The position numbers and the translations under genes are program-made. The notes below the pieces were generated by a model. It was not told the DNA's origin. It did not search any database and saw nothing but the letters and a program-made list of their open reading frames with translations. A stretch of DNA of 64,000 nt from Paramoeba atlantica (taxonomy: Eukaryota; Discosea), in contig CDRNVI010000192.1 in assembly GCA_977017575.1 (NCBI GenBank), positions 45,520 to 109,519 of the forward strand, written 5' to 3'. Below are positions 40,601 through 53,808 of this stretch, piece after piece (position 1 is the stretch's first letter; each line of letters starts with the position of its first letter).

Positions 40601-43600
40601 AAACAAAAGTACATTACACGTAAACTTTATGCGTAAAAGTGCAGTATATGCTAAAGATGTATTCAAGATTGCACTGGTTGGTGCGTGCATGAAACACGTT
40701 AACCACTGCACACTTCCTAAAATTCTTTTCGTAAACTCTTAGAATTTCATTTTGTGTGAATATCGTACTTTGTAGAGATCCTATATAAAGTATACGCCCA
40801 TTCAGGGTAAGGTTTACAATAACTATCAAAACATATAGTTGCAGAATAGAATGATATCAACATTCGTTTTGTCGACCTATAATATAAACTACCTAAATCA
40901 AAACTATACGATAGGGCATCGCGCCTGGCCGGCGCCACCACCCTCTCGCTACTAACTTTCCACCCCTTTCGCGTTATCAGGGTCTGCCTCGGCATAACGA
41001 AGTCGGCTGATTTTGTCCGCAGGGTTACTTTTCGTGCTCACGTACCGCGCATCTACGGCAATTCCTTGCTTTTTAATTACATTCAAAACCTTTTCAAGTT
41101 CGTCAGAAACGCCGGAAGATTTCGATATTTTCCTATTAAATTATCGAAGTAAAGCAAAAATTATCGAAGTAAAGTGAAGAAAATATTGTCCTAAGAATCT
41201 TCTTCTAAGAAATATTATATGAAATAACGAAACAAAAGTACATTACACGTAAACTTTATGCGTAAAAGTGCAGTATATGCTAAAGATGTATTCAAGATTG
41301 CACTGGTTGGTGCGTGCATGAAACACGTTAACCACTGCACACTTCCTAAAATTCTTTTCGTAAACTCTTAGAATTTCATTTTGTGTGAATATCGTACCTT
41401 GTAGAGATCCTATATAAGTATACGCCCATTCAGGGTAAGGTTTACAATAACTATCAAAACATATAGTTGCAGAATAGAATGATATCAACATTCGTTTTGT
41501 CGACCTATAATATAAACTACCTAAATCAAAACTATACGATAGGGCATCGCGCCTGGCCGGCGCCACCACCCTCTCGCTACTAACTTTCCACCCCTTTCGC
41601 GTTATCAGGGTCTGCCTCGGCATAACGAAGTCGGCTGATTTTGTCCGCAGGGTTACTTTTCGTGCTCACGTACCGCGCATCTACGGCAATTCCTTGCTTT
41701 TTAATTACATTCAAAACCTTTTCAAGTTCGTCAGAAACGCCGGAAGATTTCGATATTTTCCTATTAAATTATCGAAGTAAAGCAAAAATTATCGAAGTAA
41801 AGTGAAGAAAATATTGTCCTAAGAATCTTCTTCTAAGAAATATTATATGAAATAACGAAACAAAAGTACATTACACGTAAACTTTATGCGTAAAAGTGCA
41901 GTATATGCTAAAGATGTATTCAAGATTGCACTGGTTGGTGCGTGCATGAAACACGTTAACCACTGCACACTTCCTAAAATTCTTTTCGTAAACTCTTAGA
42001 ATTTCATTTTGTGTGAATATCGTACTTTGTAGAGATCCTATATAAAGTATACGCCCATTCAGGGTAAGGTTTACAATAACTATCAAAACATATAGTTGCA
42101 GAATAGAATGATATCAACATTCGTTTTGTCGACCTATAATATAAACTACCTAAATCAAAACTATACGATAGGGCATCGCGCCTGGCCGGCGCCACAACCC
42201 TCTCGCTACTAACTTTCCACCCCTTTCGCGTTATCAGGGTCTGCCTCGGCATAACGAAGTCGGCTGATTTTGTCCGCAGGGTTACTTTTCGTGCTCACGT
42301 ACCGCGCATCTACGGCAATTCCTTGCTTTTTAATTACATTCAAAACCTTTTCAAGTTCGTCAGAAACGCCGGAAGATTTCGATATTTTCCTATTAAATTA
42401 TCGAAGTAAAGCAAAAATTATCGAAGTAAAGTGAAGAAAATATTGTCCTAAGAATCTTCTTCTAAGAAATATTATATGAAATAACGAAACAAAAGTACAT
42501 TACACGTAAACTTTATGCGTAAAAGTGCAGTATATGCTAAAGATGTATTCAAGATTGCACTGGTTGGTGCGTGCATGAAACACGTTAACCACTGCACACT
42601 TCCTAAAATTCTTTTCGTAAACTCTTAGAATTTCATTTTGTGTGAATATCGTACTTTGTAGAGATCCTATATAAAGTATACGCCCATTCAGGGTAAGGTT
42701 TACAATAACTATCAAAACATATAGTTGCAGAATAGAATGATATCAACATTCGTTTTGTCGACCTATAATATAAACTACCTAAATCAAAATTATACGATAG
42801 GGCATCGCGCCTGGCCGGCGCCACCACCCTCTCGCTACTAACTTTCCACCCCTTTCGCGTTATCAGGGTCTGCCTCGGCATAACGAAGTCGGCTGATTTT
42901 GTCCGCAGGGTTACTTTTCGTGCTCACGTACCGCGCATCTACGGCAATTCCTTGCTTTTTAATTACATTCAAAACCTTTTCAAGTTCGTCAGAAACGCCG
43001 GAAGATTTCGATATTTTCCTATTAAATTATCGAAGTAAAGCAAAAATTATCGAAGTAAAGTGAAGAAAATATTGTCCTAAGAATCTTCTTCTAAGAAATA
43101 TTATATGAAATAACGAAACAAAAGTACATTACACGTAAACTTTATGCGTAAAAGTGCAGTATATGCTAAAGATGTATTCAAGATTGCACTGGTTGGTGCG
43201 TGCATGAAACACGTTAACCACTGCACACTTCCTAAAATTCTTTTCGTAAACTCTTAGAATTTCATTTTGTGTGAATATCGTACTTTGTAGAGATCCTATA
43301 TAAGTATACGCCCATTCAGGGTAAGGTTTACAATAACTATCAAAACATATAGTTGCAGAATAGAATGATATCAACATTCGTTTTGTCGACCTATAATATA
43401 AACTACCTAAATCAAAACTATACGATAGGGCATCGCGCCTGGCCGGCGCCACCACCCTCTCGCTACTAACTTTCCACCCCTTTCGCGTTATCAGGGTCTG
43501 CCTCGGCATAACGAAGTCGGCTGATTTTGTCCGCAGGGTTACTTTTCGTGCTCACGTACCGCGCATCTACGGCAATTCCTTGCTTTTTAATTACATTCAA

Positions 43601-46600
43601 AACCTTTTCAAGTTCGTCAGAAACGCCGGAAGATTTCGATATTTTCCTATTAAATTATCGAAGTAAAGCAAAAATTATCGAAGTAAAGTGAAGAAAATAT
43701 TGTCCTAAGAATCTTCTTCTAAGAAATATTATATGAAATAACGAAACAAAAGTACATTACACGTAAACTTTATGCGTAAAAGTGCAGTATATGCTAAAGA
43801 TGTATTCAAGATTGCACTGGTTGGTGCGTGCATGAAACACGTTAACCACTGCACACTTCCTAAAATTCTTTTCGTAAACTCTTAGAATTTCATTTTGTGT
43901 GAATATCGTACTTTGTAGAGATCCTATATAAGTATACGCCCATTCAGGGTAAGGTTTACAATAACTATCAAAACATATAGTTGCAGAATAGAATGATATC
44001 AACATTCGTTTTGTCGACCTATAATATAAACTACCTAAATCAAAACTATACGATAGGGCATCGCGCCTGGCCGGCGCCACAACCCTCTCGCTACTAACTT
44101 TCCACCCCTTTCGCGTTATCAGGGTCTGCCTCGGCATAACGAAGTCGGCTGATTTTGTCCGCAGGGTTACTTTTCGTGCTCACGTACCGCGCATCTACGG
44201 CAATTCCTTGCTTTTTAATTACATTCAAAACCTTTTCAAGTTCGTCAGAAACGCCGGAAGATTTCGATATTTTCCTATTAAATTATCGAAGTAAAGCAAA
44301 AATTATCGAAGTAAAGTGAAGAAAATATTGTCCTAAGAATCTTCTTCTAAGAAATATTATATGAAATAACGAAACAAAAGTACATTACACGTAAACTTTA
44401 TGCGTAAAAGTGCAGTATATGCTAAAGATGTATTCAAGATTGCACTGGTTGGTGCGTGCATGAAACACGTTAACCACTGCACACTTCCTAAAATTCTTTT
44501 CGTAAACTCTTAGAATTTCATTTTGTGTGAATATCGTACTTTGTAGAGATCCTATATAAGTATACGCCCATTCAGGGTAAGGTTTACAATAACTATCAAA
44601 ACATATAGTTGCAGAATAGAATGATATCAACATTCGTTTTGTCGACCTATAATATAAACTACCTAAATCAAAACTATACGATAGGGCATCGCGCCTGGCC
44701 GGCGCCACCACCCTCTCGCTACTAACTTTCCACCCCTTTCGCGTTATCAGGGTCTGCCTCGGCATAACGAAGTCGGCTGATTTTGTCCGCAGGGTTACTT
44801 TTCGTGCTCACGTACCGCGCATCTACGGCAATTCCTTGCTTTTTAATTACATTCAAAACCTTTTCAAGTTCGTCAGAAACGCCGGAAGATTTCGATATTT
44901 TCCTATTAAATTATCGAAGTAAAGCAAAAATTATCGAAGTAAAGTGAAGAAAATATTGTCCTAAGAATCTTCTTCTAAGAAATATTATATGAAATAACGA
45001 AACAAAAGTACATTACACGTAAACTTTATGCGTAAAAGTGCAGTATATGCTAAAGATGTATTCAAGATTGCACTGGTTGGTGCGTGCATGAAACACGTTA
45101 ACCACTGCACACTTCCTAAAATTCTTTTCGTAAACTCTTAGAATTTCATTTTGTGTGAATATCGTACTTTGTAGAGATCCTATATAAGTATACGCCCATT
45201 CAGGGTAAGGTTTACAATAACTATCAAAACATATAGTTGCAGAATAGAATGATATCAACATTCGTTTTGTCGACCTATAATATAAACTACCTAAATCAAA
45301 ACTATACGATAGGGCATCGCGCCTGGCCGGCGCCACCACCCTCTCGCTACTAACTTTCCACCCCTTTCGCGTTATCAGGGTCTGCCTCGGCATAACGAAG
45401 TCGGCTGATTTTGTCCGCAGGGTTACTTTTCGTGCTCACGTACCGCGCATCTACGGCAATTCCTTGCTTTTTAATTACATTCAAAACCTTTTCAAGTTCG
45501 TCAGAAACGCCGGAAGATTTCGATATTTTCCTATTAAATTATCGAAGTAAAGCAAAAATTATCGAAGTAAAGTGAAGAAAATATTGTCCTAAGAATCTTC
45601 TTCTAAGAAATATTATATGAAATAACGAAACAAAAGTACATTACACGTAAACTTTATGCGTAAAAGTGCAGTATATGCTAAAGATGTATTCAAGATTGCA
45701 CTGGTTGGTGCGTGCATGAAACACGTTAACCACTGCACACTTCCTAAAATTCTTTTCGTAAACTCTTAGAATTTCATTTTGTGTGAATATCGTACTTTGT
45801 AGAGATCCTATATAAAGTATACGCCCATTCAGGGTAAGGTTTACAATAACTATCAAAACATATAGTTGCAGAATAGAATGATATCAACATTCGTTTTGTC
45901 GACCTATAATATAAACTACCTAAATCAAAACTATACGATAGGGCATCGCGCCTGGCCGGCGCCACCACCCTCTCGCTACTAACTTTCCACCCCTTTCGCG
46001 TTATCAGGGTCTGCCTCGGCATAACGAAGTCGGCTGATTTTGTCCGCAGGGTTACTTTTCGTGCTCACGTACCGCGCATCTACGGCAATTCCTTGCTTTT
46101 TAATTACATTCAAAACCTTTTCAAGTTCGTCAGAAACGCCGGAAGATTTCGATATTTTCCTATTAAATTATCGAAGTAAAGCAAAAATTATCGAAGTAAA
46201 GTGAAGAAAATATTGTCCTAAGAATCTTCTTCTAAGAAATATTATATGAAATAACGAAACAAAAGTACATTACACGTAAACTTTATGCGTAAAAGTGCAG
46301 TATATGCTAAAGATGTATTCAAGATTGCACTGGTTGGTGCGTGCATGAAACACGTTAACCACTGCACACTTCCTAAAATTCTTTTCGTAAACTCTTAGAA
46401 TTTCATTTTGTGTGAATATCGTACTTTGTAGAGATCCTATATAAAGTATACGCCCATTCAGGGTAAGGTTTACAATAACTATCAAAACATATAGTTGCAG
46501 AATAGAATGATATCAACATTCGTTTTGTCGACCTATAATATAAACTACCTAAATCAAAACTATACGATAGGGCATCGCGCCTGGCCGGCGCCACAACCCT

Positions 46601-49600
46601 CTCGCTACTAACTTTCCACCCCTTTCGCGTTATCAGGGTCTGCCTCGGCATAACGAAGTCGGCTGATTTTGTCCGCAGGGTTACTTTTCGTGCTCACGTA
46701 CCGCGCATCTACGGCAATTCCTTGCTTTTTAATTACATTCAAAACCTTTTCAAGTTCGTCAGAAACGCCGGAAGATTTCGATATTTTCCTATTAAATTAT
46801 CGAAGTAAAGCAAAAATTATCGAAGTAAAGTGAAGAAAATATTGTCCTAAGAATCTTCTTCTAAGAAATATTATATGAAATAACGAAACAAAAGTACATT
46901 ACACGTAAACTTTATGCGTAAAAGTGCAGTATATGCTAAAGATGTATTCAAGATTGCACTGGTTGGTGCGTGCATGAAACACGTTAACCACTGCACACTT
47001 CCTAAAATTCTTTTCGTAAACTCTTAGAATTTCATTTTGTGTGAATATCGTACTTTGTAGAGATCCTATATAAAGTATACGCCCATTCAGGGTAAGGTTT
47101 ACAATAACTATCAAAACATATAGTTGCAGAATAGAATGATATCAACATTCGTTTTGTCGACCTATAATATAAACTACCTAAATCAAAATTATACGATAGG
47201 GCATCGCGCCTGGCCGGCGCCACCACCCTCTCGCTACTAACTTTCCACCCCTTTCGCGTTATCAGGGTCTGCCTCGGCATAACGAAGTCGGCTGATTTTG
47301 TCCGCAGGGTTACTTTTCGTGCTCACGTACCGCGCATCTACGGCAATTCCTTGCTTTTTAATTACATTCAAAACCTTTTCAAGTTCGTCAGAAACGCCGG
47401 AAGATTTCGATATTTTCCTATTAAATTATCGAAGTAAAGCAAAAATTATCGAAGTAAAGTGAAGAAAATATTGTCCTAAGAATCTTCTTCTAAGAAATAT
47501 TATATGAAATAACGAAACAAAAGTACATTACACGTAAACTTTATGCGTAAAAGTGCAGTATATGCTAAAGATGTATTCAAGATTGCACTGGTTGGTGCGT
47601 GCATGAAACACGTTAACCACTGCACACTTCCTAAAATTCTTTTCGTAAACTCTTAGAATTTCATTTTGTGTGAATATCGTACTTTGTAGAGATCCTATAT
47701 AAGTATACGCCCATTCAGGGTAAGGTTTACAATAACTATCAAAACATATAGTTGCAGAATAGAATGATATCAACATTCGTTTTGTCGACCTATAATATAA
47801 ACTACCTAAATCAAAACTATACGATAGGGCATCGCGCCTGGCCGGCGCCACCACCCTCTCGCTACTAACTTTCCACCCCTTTCGCGTTATCAGGGTCTGC
47901 CTCGGCATAACGAAGTCGGCTGATTTTGTCCGCAGGGTTACTTTTCGTGCTCACGTACCGCGCATCTACGGCAATTCCTTGCTTTTTAATTACATTCAAA
48001 ACCTTTTCAAGTTCGTCAGAAACGCCGGAAGATTTCGATATTTTCCTATTAAATTATCGAAGTAAAGCAAAAATTATCGAAGTAAAGTGAAGAAAATATT
48101 GTCCTAAGAATCTTCTTCTAAGAAATATTATATGAAATAACGAAACAAAAGTACATTACACGTAAACTTTATGCGTAAAAGTGCAGTATATGCTAAAGAT
48201 GTATTCAAGATTGCACTGGTTGGTGCGTGCATGAAACACGTTAACCACTGCACACTTCCTAAAATTCTTTTCGTAAACTCTTAGAATTTCATTTTGTGTG
48301 AATATCGTACTTTGTAGAGATCCTATATAAGTATACGCCCATTCAGGGTAAGGTTTACAATAACTATCAAAACATATAGTTGCAGAATAGAATGATATCA
48401 ACATTCGTTTTGTCGACCTATAATATAAACTACCTAAATCAAAACTATACGATAGGGCATCGCGCCTGGCCGGCGCCACAACCCTCTCGCTACTAACTTT
48501 CCACCCCTTTCGCGTTATCAGGGTCTGCCTCGGCATAACGAAGTCGGCTGATTTTGTCCGCAGGGTTACTTTTCGTGCTCACGTACCGCGCATCTACGGC
48601 AATTCCTTGCTTTTTAATTACATTCAAAACCTTTTCAAGTTCGTCAGAAACGCCGGAAGATTTCGATATTTTCCTATTAAATTATCGAAGTAAAGCAAAA
48701 ATTATCGAAGTAAAGTGAAGAAAATATTGTCCTAAGAATCTTCTTCTAAGAAATATTATATGAAATAACGAAACAAAAGTACATTACACGTAAACTTTAT
48801 GCGTAAAAGTGCAGTATATGCTAAAGATGTATTCAAGATTGCACTGGTTGGTGCGTGCATGAAACACGTTAACCACTGCACACTTCCTAAAATTCTTTTC
48901 GTAAACTCTTAGAATTTCATTTTGTGTGAATATCGTACTTTGTAGAGATCCTATATAAGTATACGCCCATTCAGGGTAAGGTTTACAATAACTATCAAAA
49001 CATATAGTTGCAGAATAGAATGATATCAACATTCGTTTTGTCGACCTATAATATAAACTACCTAAATCAAAACTATACGATAGGGCATCGCGCCTGGCCG
49101 GCGCCACCACCCTCTCGCTACTAACTTTCCACCCCTTTCGCGTTATCAGGGTCTGCCTCGGCATAACGAAGTCGGCTGATTTTGTCCGCAGGGTTACTTT
49201 TCGTGCTCACGTACCGCGCATCTACGGCAATTCCTTGCTTTTTAATTACATTCAAAACCTTTTCAAGTTCGTCAGAAACGCCGGAAGATTTCGATATTTT
49301 CCTATTAAATTATCGAAGTAAAGCAAAAATTATCGAAGTAAAGTGAAGAAAATATTGTCCTAAGAATCTTCTTCTAAGAAATATTATATGAAATAACGAA
49401 ACAAAAGTACATTACACGTAAACTTTATGCGTAAAAGTGCAGTATATGCTAAAGATGTATTCAAGATTGCACTGGTTGGTGCGTGCATGAAACACGTTAA
49501 CCACTGCACACTTCCTAAAATTCTTTTCGTAAACTCTTAGAATTTCATTTTGTGTGAATATCGTACTTTGTAGAGATCCTATATAAGTATACGCCCATTC

Positions 49601-50667
49601 AGGGTAAGGTTTACAATAACTATCAAAACATATAGTTGCAGAATAGAATGATATCAACATTCGTTTTGTCGACCTATAATATAAACTACCTAAATCAAAA
49701 CTATACGATAGGGCATCGCGCCTGGCCGGCGCCACCACCCTCTCGCTACTAACTTTCCACCCCTTTCGCGTTATCAGGGTCTGCCTCGGCATAACGAAGT
49801 CGGCTGATTTTGTCCGCAGGGTTACTTTTCGTGCTCACGTACCGCGCATCTACGGCAATTCCTTGCTTTTTAATTACATTCAAAACCTTTTCAAGTTCGT
49901 CAGAAACGCCGGAAGATTTCGATATTTTCCTATTAAATTATCGAAGTAAAGCAAAAATTATCGAAGTAAAGTGAAGAAAATATTGTCCTAAGAATCTTCT
50001 TCTAAGAAATATTATATGAAATAACGAAACAAAAGTACATTACACGTAAACTTTATGCGTAAAAGTGCAGTATATGCTAAAGATGTATTCAAGATTGCAC
50101 TGGTTGGTGCGTGCATGAAACACGTTAACCACTGCACACTTCCTAAAATTCTTTTCGTAAACTCTTAGAATTTCATTTTGTGTGAATATCGTACTTTGTA
50201 GAGATCCTATATAAGTATACGCCCATTCAGGGTAAGGTTTACAATAACTATCAAAACATATAGTTGCAGAATAGAATGATATCAACATTCGTTTTGTCGA
50301 CCTATAATATAAACTACCTAAATCAAAACTATACGATAGGGCATCGCGCCTGGCCGGCGCCACCACCCTCTCGCTACTAACTTTCCACCCCTTTCGCGTT
50401 ATCAGGGTCTGCCTCGGCATAACGAAGTCGGCTGATTTTGTCCGCAGGGTTACTTTTCGTGCTCACGTACCGCGCATCTACGGCAATTCCTTGCTTTTTA
50501 ATTACATTCAAAACCTTTTCAAGTTAGTCAGAAACGCCGGAAGATTTCGATATTTTCCTATTAAATTATCGAAGTAAAGCAAAAATTATCGAAGTAAAGT
50601 GAAGAAAATATTGTCCTAAGAATCTTCTTCTAAGAAATATTATATGAAATAACGAAACAAAAGTACA
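28675..50667. repeat. HOR block E: five units of a 7-monomer repeat (4398-4400 bp)
   Basis: Units begin at 28675, 33073, 37471, 41871 and 46270. Each starts with a long monomer carrying C to A in CACAACCC, at 29000, 33398, 37796, 42196 and 46595 (spacing 4398, 4398, 4400, 4399). The second and third units both end with a CGTACCTTG-short monomer (36843 and 41243). The fourth and fifth share C to T at 42790 and 47189 in their second monomer and an extra CACAACCC in the fourth (43757 and 48156). The units are not identical: the long/short series is LSSSSLS, LSSSSLS, LLLSSLS, LLSSSSL and LLSSSSS. Private variant: A to G at 39739. Confidence 0.85.
50377..50565 (-). pseudogene. RNase H-like remnant with nonsense change (codon 14), copy 1
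   Basis: Copy in the monomer at 50040. The C to A change at 50526 turns glutamate codon 14 (GAA) into TAA. The same change sits in the monomer at 52552, so the broken version has been copied along the array. Confidence 0.5.
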
Positions 50668-53600
50668 TTACACGTAAACTTTATGCGTAAAAGTGCAGTA
50701 TATGCTAAAGATGTATTCAAGATTGCACTGGTTGGTGCGTGCATGAAACACGTTAACCACTGCACACTTCCTAAAATTCTTTTCGTAAACTCTTAGAATT
50801 TCATTTTGTGTGAATATCGTACTTTGTAGAGATCCTATATAAGTATACGCCCATTCAGGGTAAGGTTTACAATAACTATCAAAACATATAGTTGCAGAAT
50901 AGAATGATATCAACATTCGTTTTGTCGACCTATAATATAAACTACCTAAATCAAAACTATACGATAGGGCATCGCGCCTGGCCGGCGCCACCACCCTCTC
51001 GCTACTAACTTTCCACCCCTTTCGCGTTATCAGGGTCTGCCTCGGCATAACGAAGTCGGCTGATTTTGTCCGCAGGGTTACTTTTCGTGCTCACGTACCG
51101 CGCATCTACGGCAATTCCTTGCTTTTTAATTACATTCAAAACCTTTTCAAGTTCGTCAGAAACGCCGGAAGATTTCGATATTTTCCTATTAAATTATCGA
51201 AGTAAAGCAAAAATTATCGAAGTAAAGTGAAGAAAATATTGTCCTAAGAATCTTCTTCTAAGAAATATTATATGAAATAACGAAACAAAAGTACATTACA
51301 CGTAAACTTTATGCGTAAAAGTGCAGTATATGCTAAAGATGTATTCAAGATTGCACTGGTTGGTGCGTGCATGAAACACGTTAACCACTGCACACTTCCT
51401 AAAATTCTTTTCGTAAACTCTTAGAATTTCATTTTGTGTGAATATCGTACTTTGTAGAGATCCTATATAAGTATACGCCCATTCAGGGTAAGGTTTACAA
51501 TAACTATCAAAACATATAGTTGCAGAATAGAATGATATCAACATTCGTTTTGTCGACCTATAATATAAACTACCTAAATCAAAACTATACGATAGGGCAT
51601 CGCGCCTGGCCGGCGCCACAACCCTCTCGCTACTAACTTTCCACCCCTTTCGCGTTATCAGGGTCTGCCTCGGCATAACGAAGTCGGCTGATTTTGTCCG
51701 CAGGGTTACTTTTCGTGCTCACGTACCGCGCATCTACGGCAATTCCTTGCTTTTTAATTACATTCAAAACCTTTTCAAGTTCGTCAGAAACGCCGGAAGA
51801 TTTCGATATTTTCCTATTAAATTATCGAAGTAAAGCAAAAATTATCGAAGTAAAGTGAAGAAAATATTGTCCTAAGAATCTTCTTCTAAGAAATATTATA
51901 TGAAATAACGAAACAAAAGTACATTACACGTAAACTTTATGCGTAAAAGTGCAGTATATGCTAAAGATGTATTCAAGATTGCACTGGTTGGTGCGTGCAT
52001 GAAACACGTTAACCACTGCACACTTCCTAAAATTCTTTTCGTAAACTCTTAGAATTTCATTTTGTGTGAATATCGTACTTTGTAGAGATCCTATATAAGT
52101 ATACGCCCATTCAGGGTAAGGTTTACAATAACTATCAAAACATATAGTTGCAGAATAGAATGATATCAACATTCGTTTTGTCGACCTATAATATAAACTA
52201 CCTAAATCAAAACTATACGATAGGGCATCGCGCCTGGCCGGCGCCACAACCCTCTCGCTACTAACTTTCCACCCCTTTCGCGTTATCAGGGTCTGCCTCG
52301 GCATAACGAAGTCGGCTGATTTTGTCCGCAGGGTTACTTTTCGTGCTCACGTACCGCGCATCTACGGCAATTCCTTGCTTTTTAATTACATTCAAAACCT
52401 TTTCAAGTTCGTCAGAAACGCCGGAAGATTTCGATATTTTCCTATTAAATTATCGAAGTAAAGCAAAAATTATCGAAGTAAAGTGAAGAAAATATTGTCC
52501 TAAGAATCTTCTTCTAAGAAATATTATATGAAATAACGAAACAAAAGTACATTACACGTAAACTTTATGCGTAAAAGTGCAGTATATGCTAAAGATGTAT
52601 TCAAGATTGCACTGGTTGGTGCGTGCATGAAACACGTTAACCACTGCACACTTCCTAAAATTCTTTTCGTAAACTCTTAGAATTTCATTTTGTGTGAATA
52701 TCGTACTTTGTAGAGATCCTATATAAGTATACGCCCATTCAGGGTAAGGTTTACAATAACTATCAAAACATATAGTTGCAGAATAGAATGATATCAACAT
52801 TCGTTTTGTCGACCTATAATATAAACTACCTAAATCAAAACTATACGATAGGGCATCGCGCCTGGCCGGCGCCACCACCCTCTCGCTACTAACTTTCCAC
52901 CCCTTTCGCGTTATCAGGGTCTGCCTCGGCATAACGAAGTCGGCTGATTTTGTCCGCAGGGTTACTTTTCGTGCTCACGTACCGCGCATCTACGGCAATT
53001 CCTTGCTTTTTAATTACATTCAAAACCTTTTCAAGTTAGTCAGAAACGCCGGAAGATTTCGATATTTTCCTATTAAATTATCGAAGTAAAGCAAAAATTA
53101 TCGAAGTAAAGTGAAGAAAATATTGTCCTAAGAATCTTCTTCTAAGAAATATTATATGAAATAACGAAACAAAAGTACATTACACGTAAACTTTATGCGT
53201 AAAAGTGCAGTATATGCTAAAGATGTATTCAAGATTGCACTGGTTGGTGCGTGCATGAAACACGTTAACCACTGCACACTTCCTAAAATTCTTTTCGTAA
53301 ACTCTTAGAATTTCATTTTGTGTGAATATCGTACTTTGTAGAGATCCTATATAAAGTATACGCCCATTCAGGGTAAGGTTTACAATAACTATCAAAACAT
53401 ATAGTTGCAGAATAGAATGATATCAACATTCGTTTTGTCGACCTATAATATAAACTACCTAAATCAAAACTATACGATAGGGCATCGCGCCTGGCCGGCG
53501 CCACCACCCTCTCGCTACTAACTTTCCACCCCTTTCGCGTTATCAGGGTCTGCCTCGGCATAACGAAGTCGGCTGATTTTGTCCGCAGGGTTACTTTTCG

Positions 53601-53808
53601 TGCTCACGTACCGCGCATCTACGGCAATTCCTTGCTTTTTAATTACATTCAAAACCTTTTCAAGTTCGTCAGAAACGCCGGAAGATTTCGATGTTTTCCT
53701 ATTAAATTATCGAAGTAAAGCAAAAATTATCGAAGTAAAGTGAAGAAAATATTGTCCTAAGAATCTTCTTCTAAGAAATATTATATGAAATAACGAAACA
53801 AAAGTACA
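50668..53808. repeat. Transition block F, end of marked HORs
   Basis: Copies start at 50668, 51296, 51924, 52552 and 53180. Two adjacent monomers (51296 and 51924) both carry CACAACCC, the last seen in the window. C to A at 53038 matches 50526 in the preceding block, 2512 bp or four short monomers earlier. A to G at 53693 repeats the change seen at 21646 and 24160 without the accompanying markers, so it is either an independent mutation or a transferred patch. Confidence 0.75.
52889..53077 (-). pseudogene. RNase H-like remnant with nonsense change (codon 14), copy 2
   Basis: Copy in the monomer at 52552 with the same codon-14 stop (C to A at 53038), four monomers downstream of its twin. Spread of a nonsense allele by exchange shows that nothing selects for this frame. 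Confidence 0.5.
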
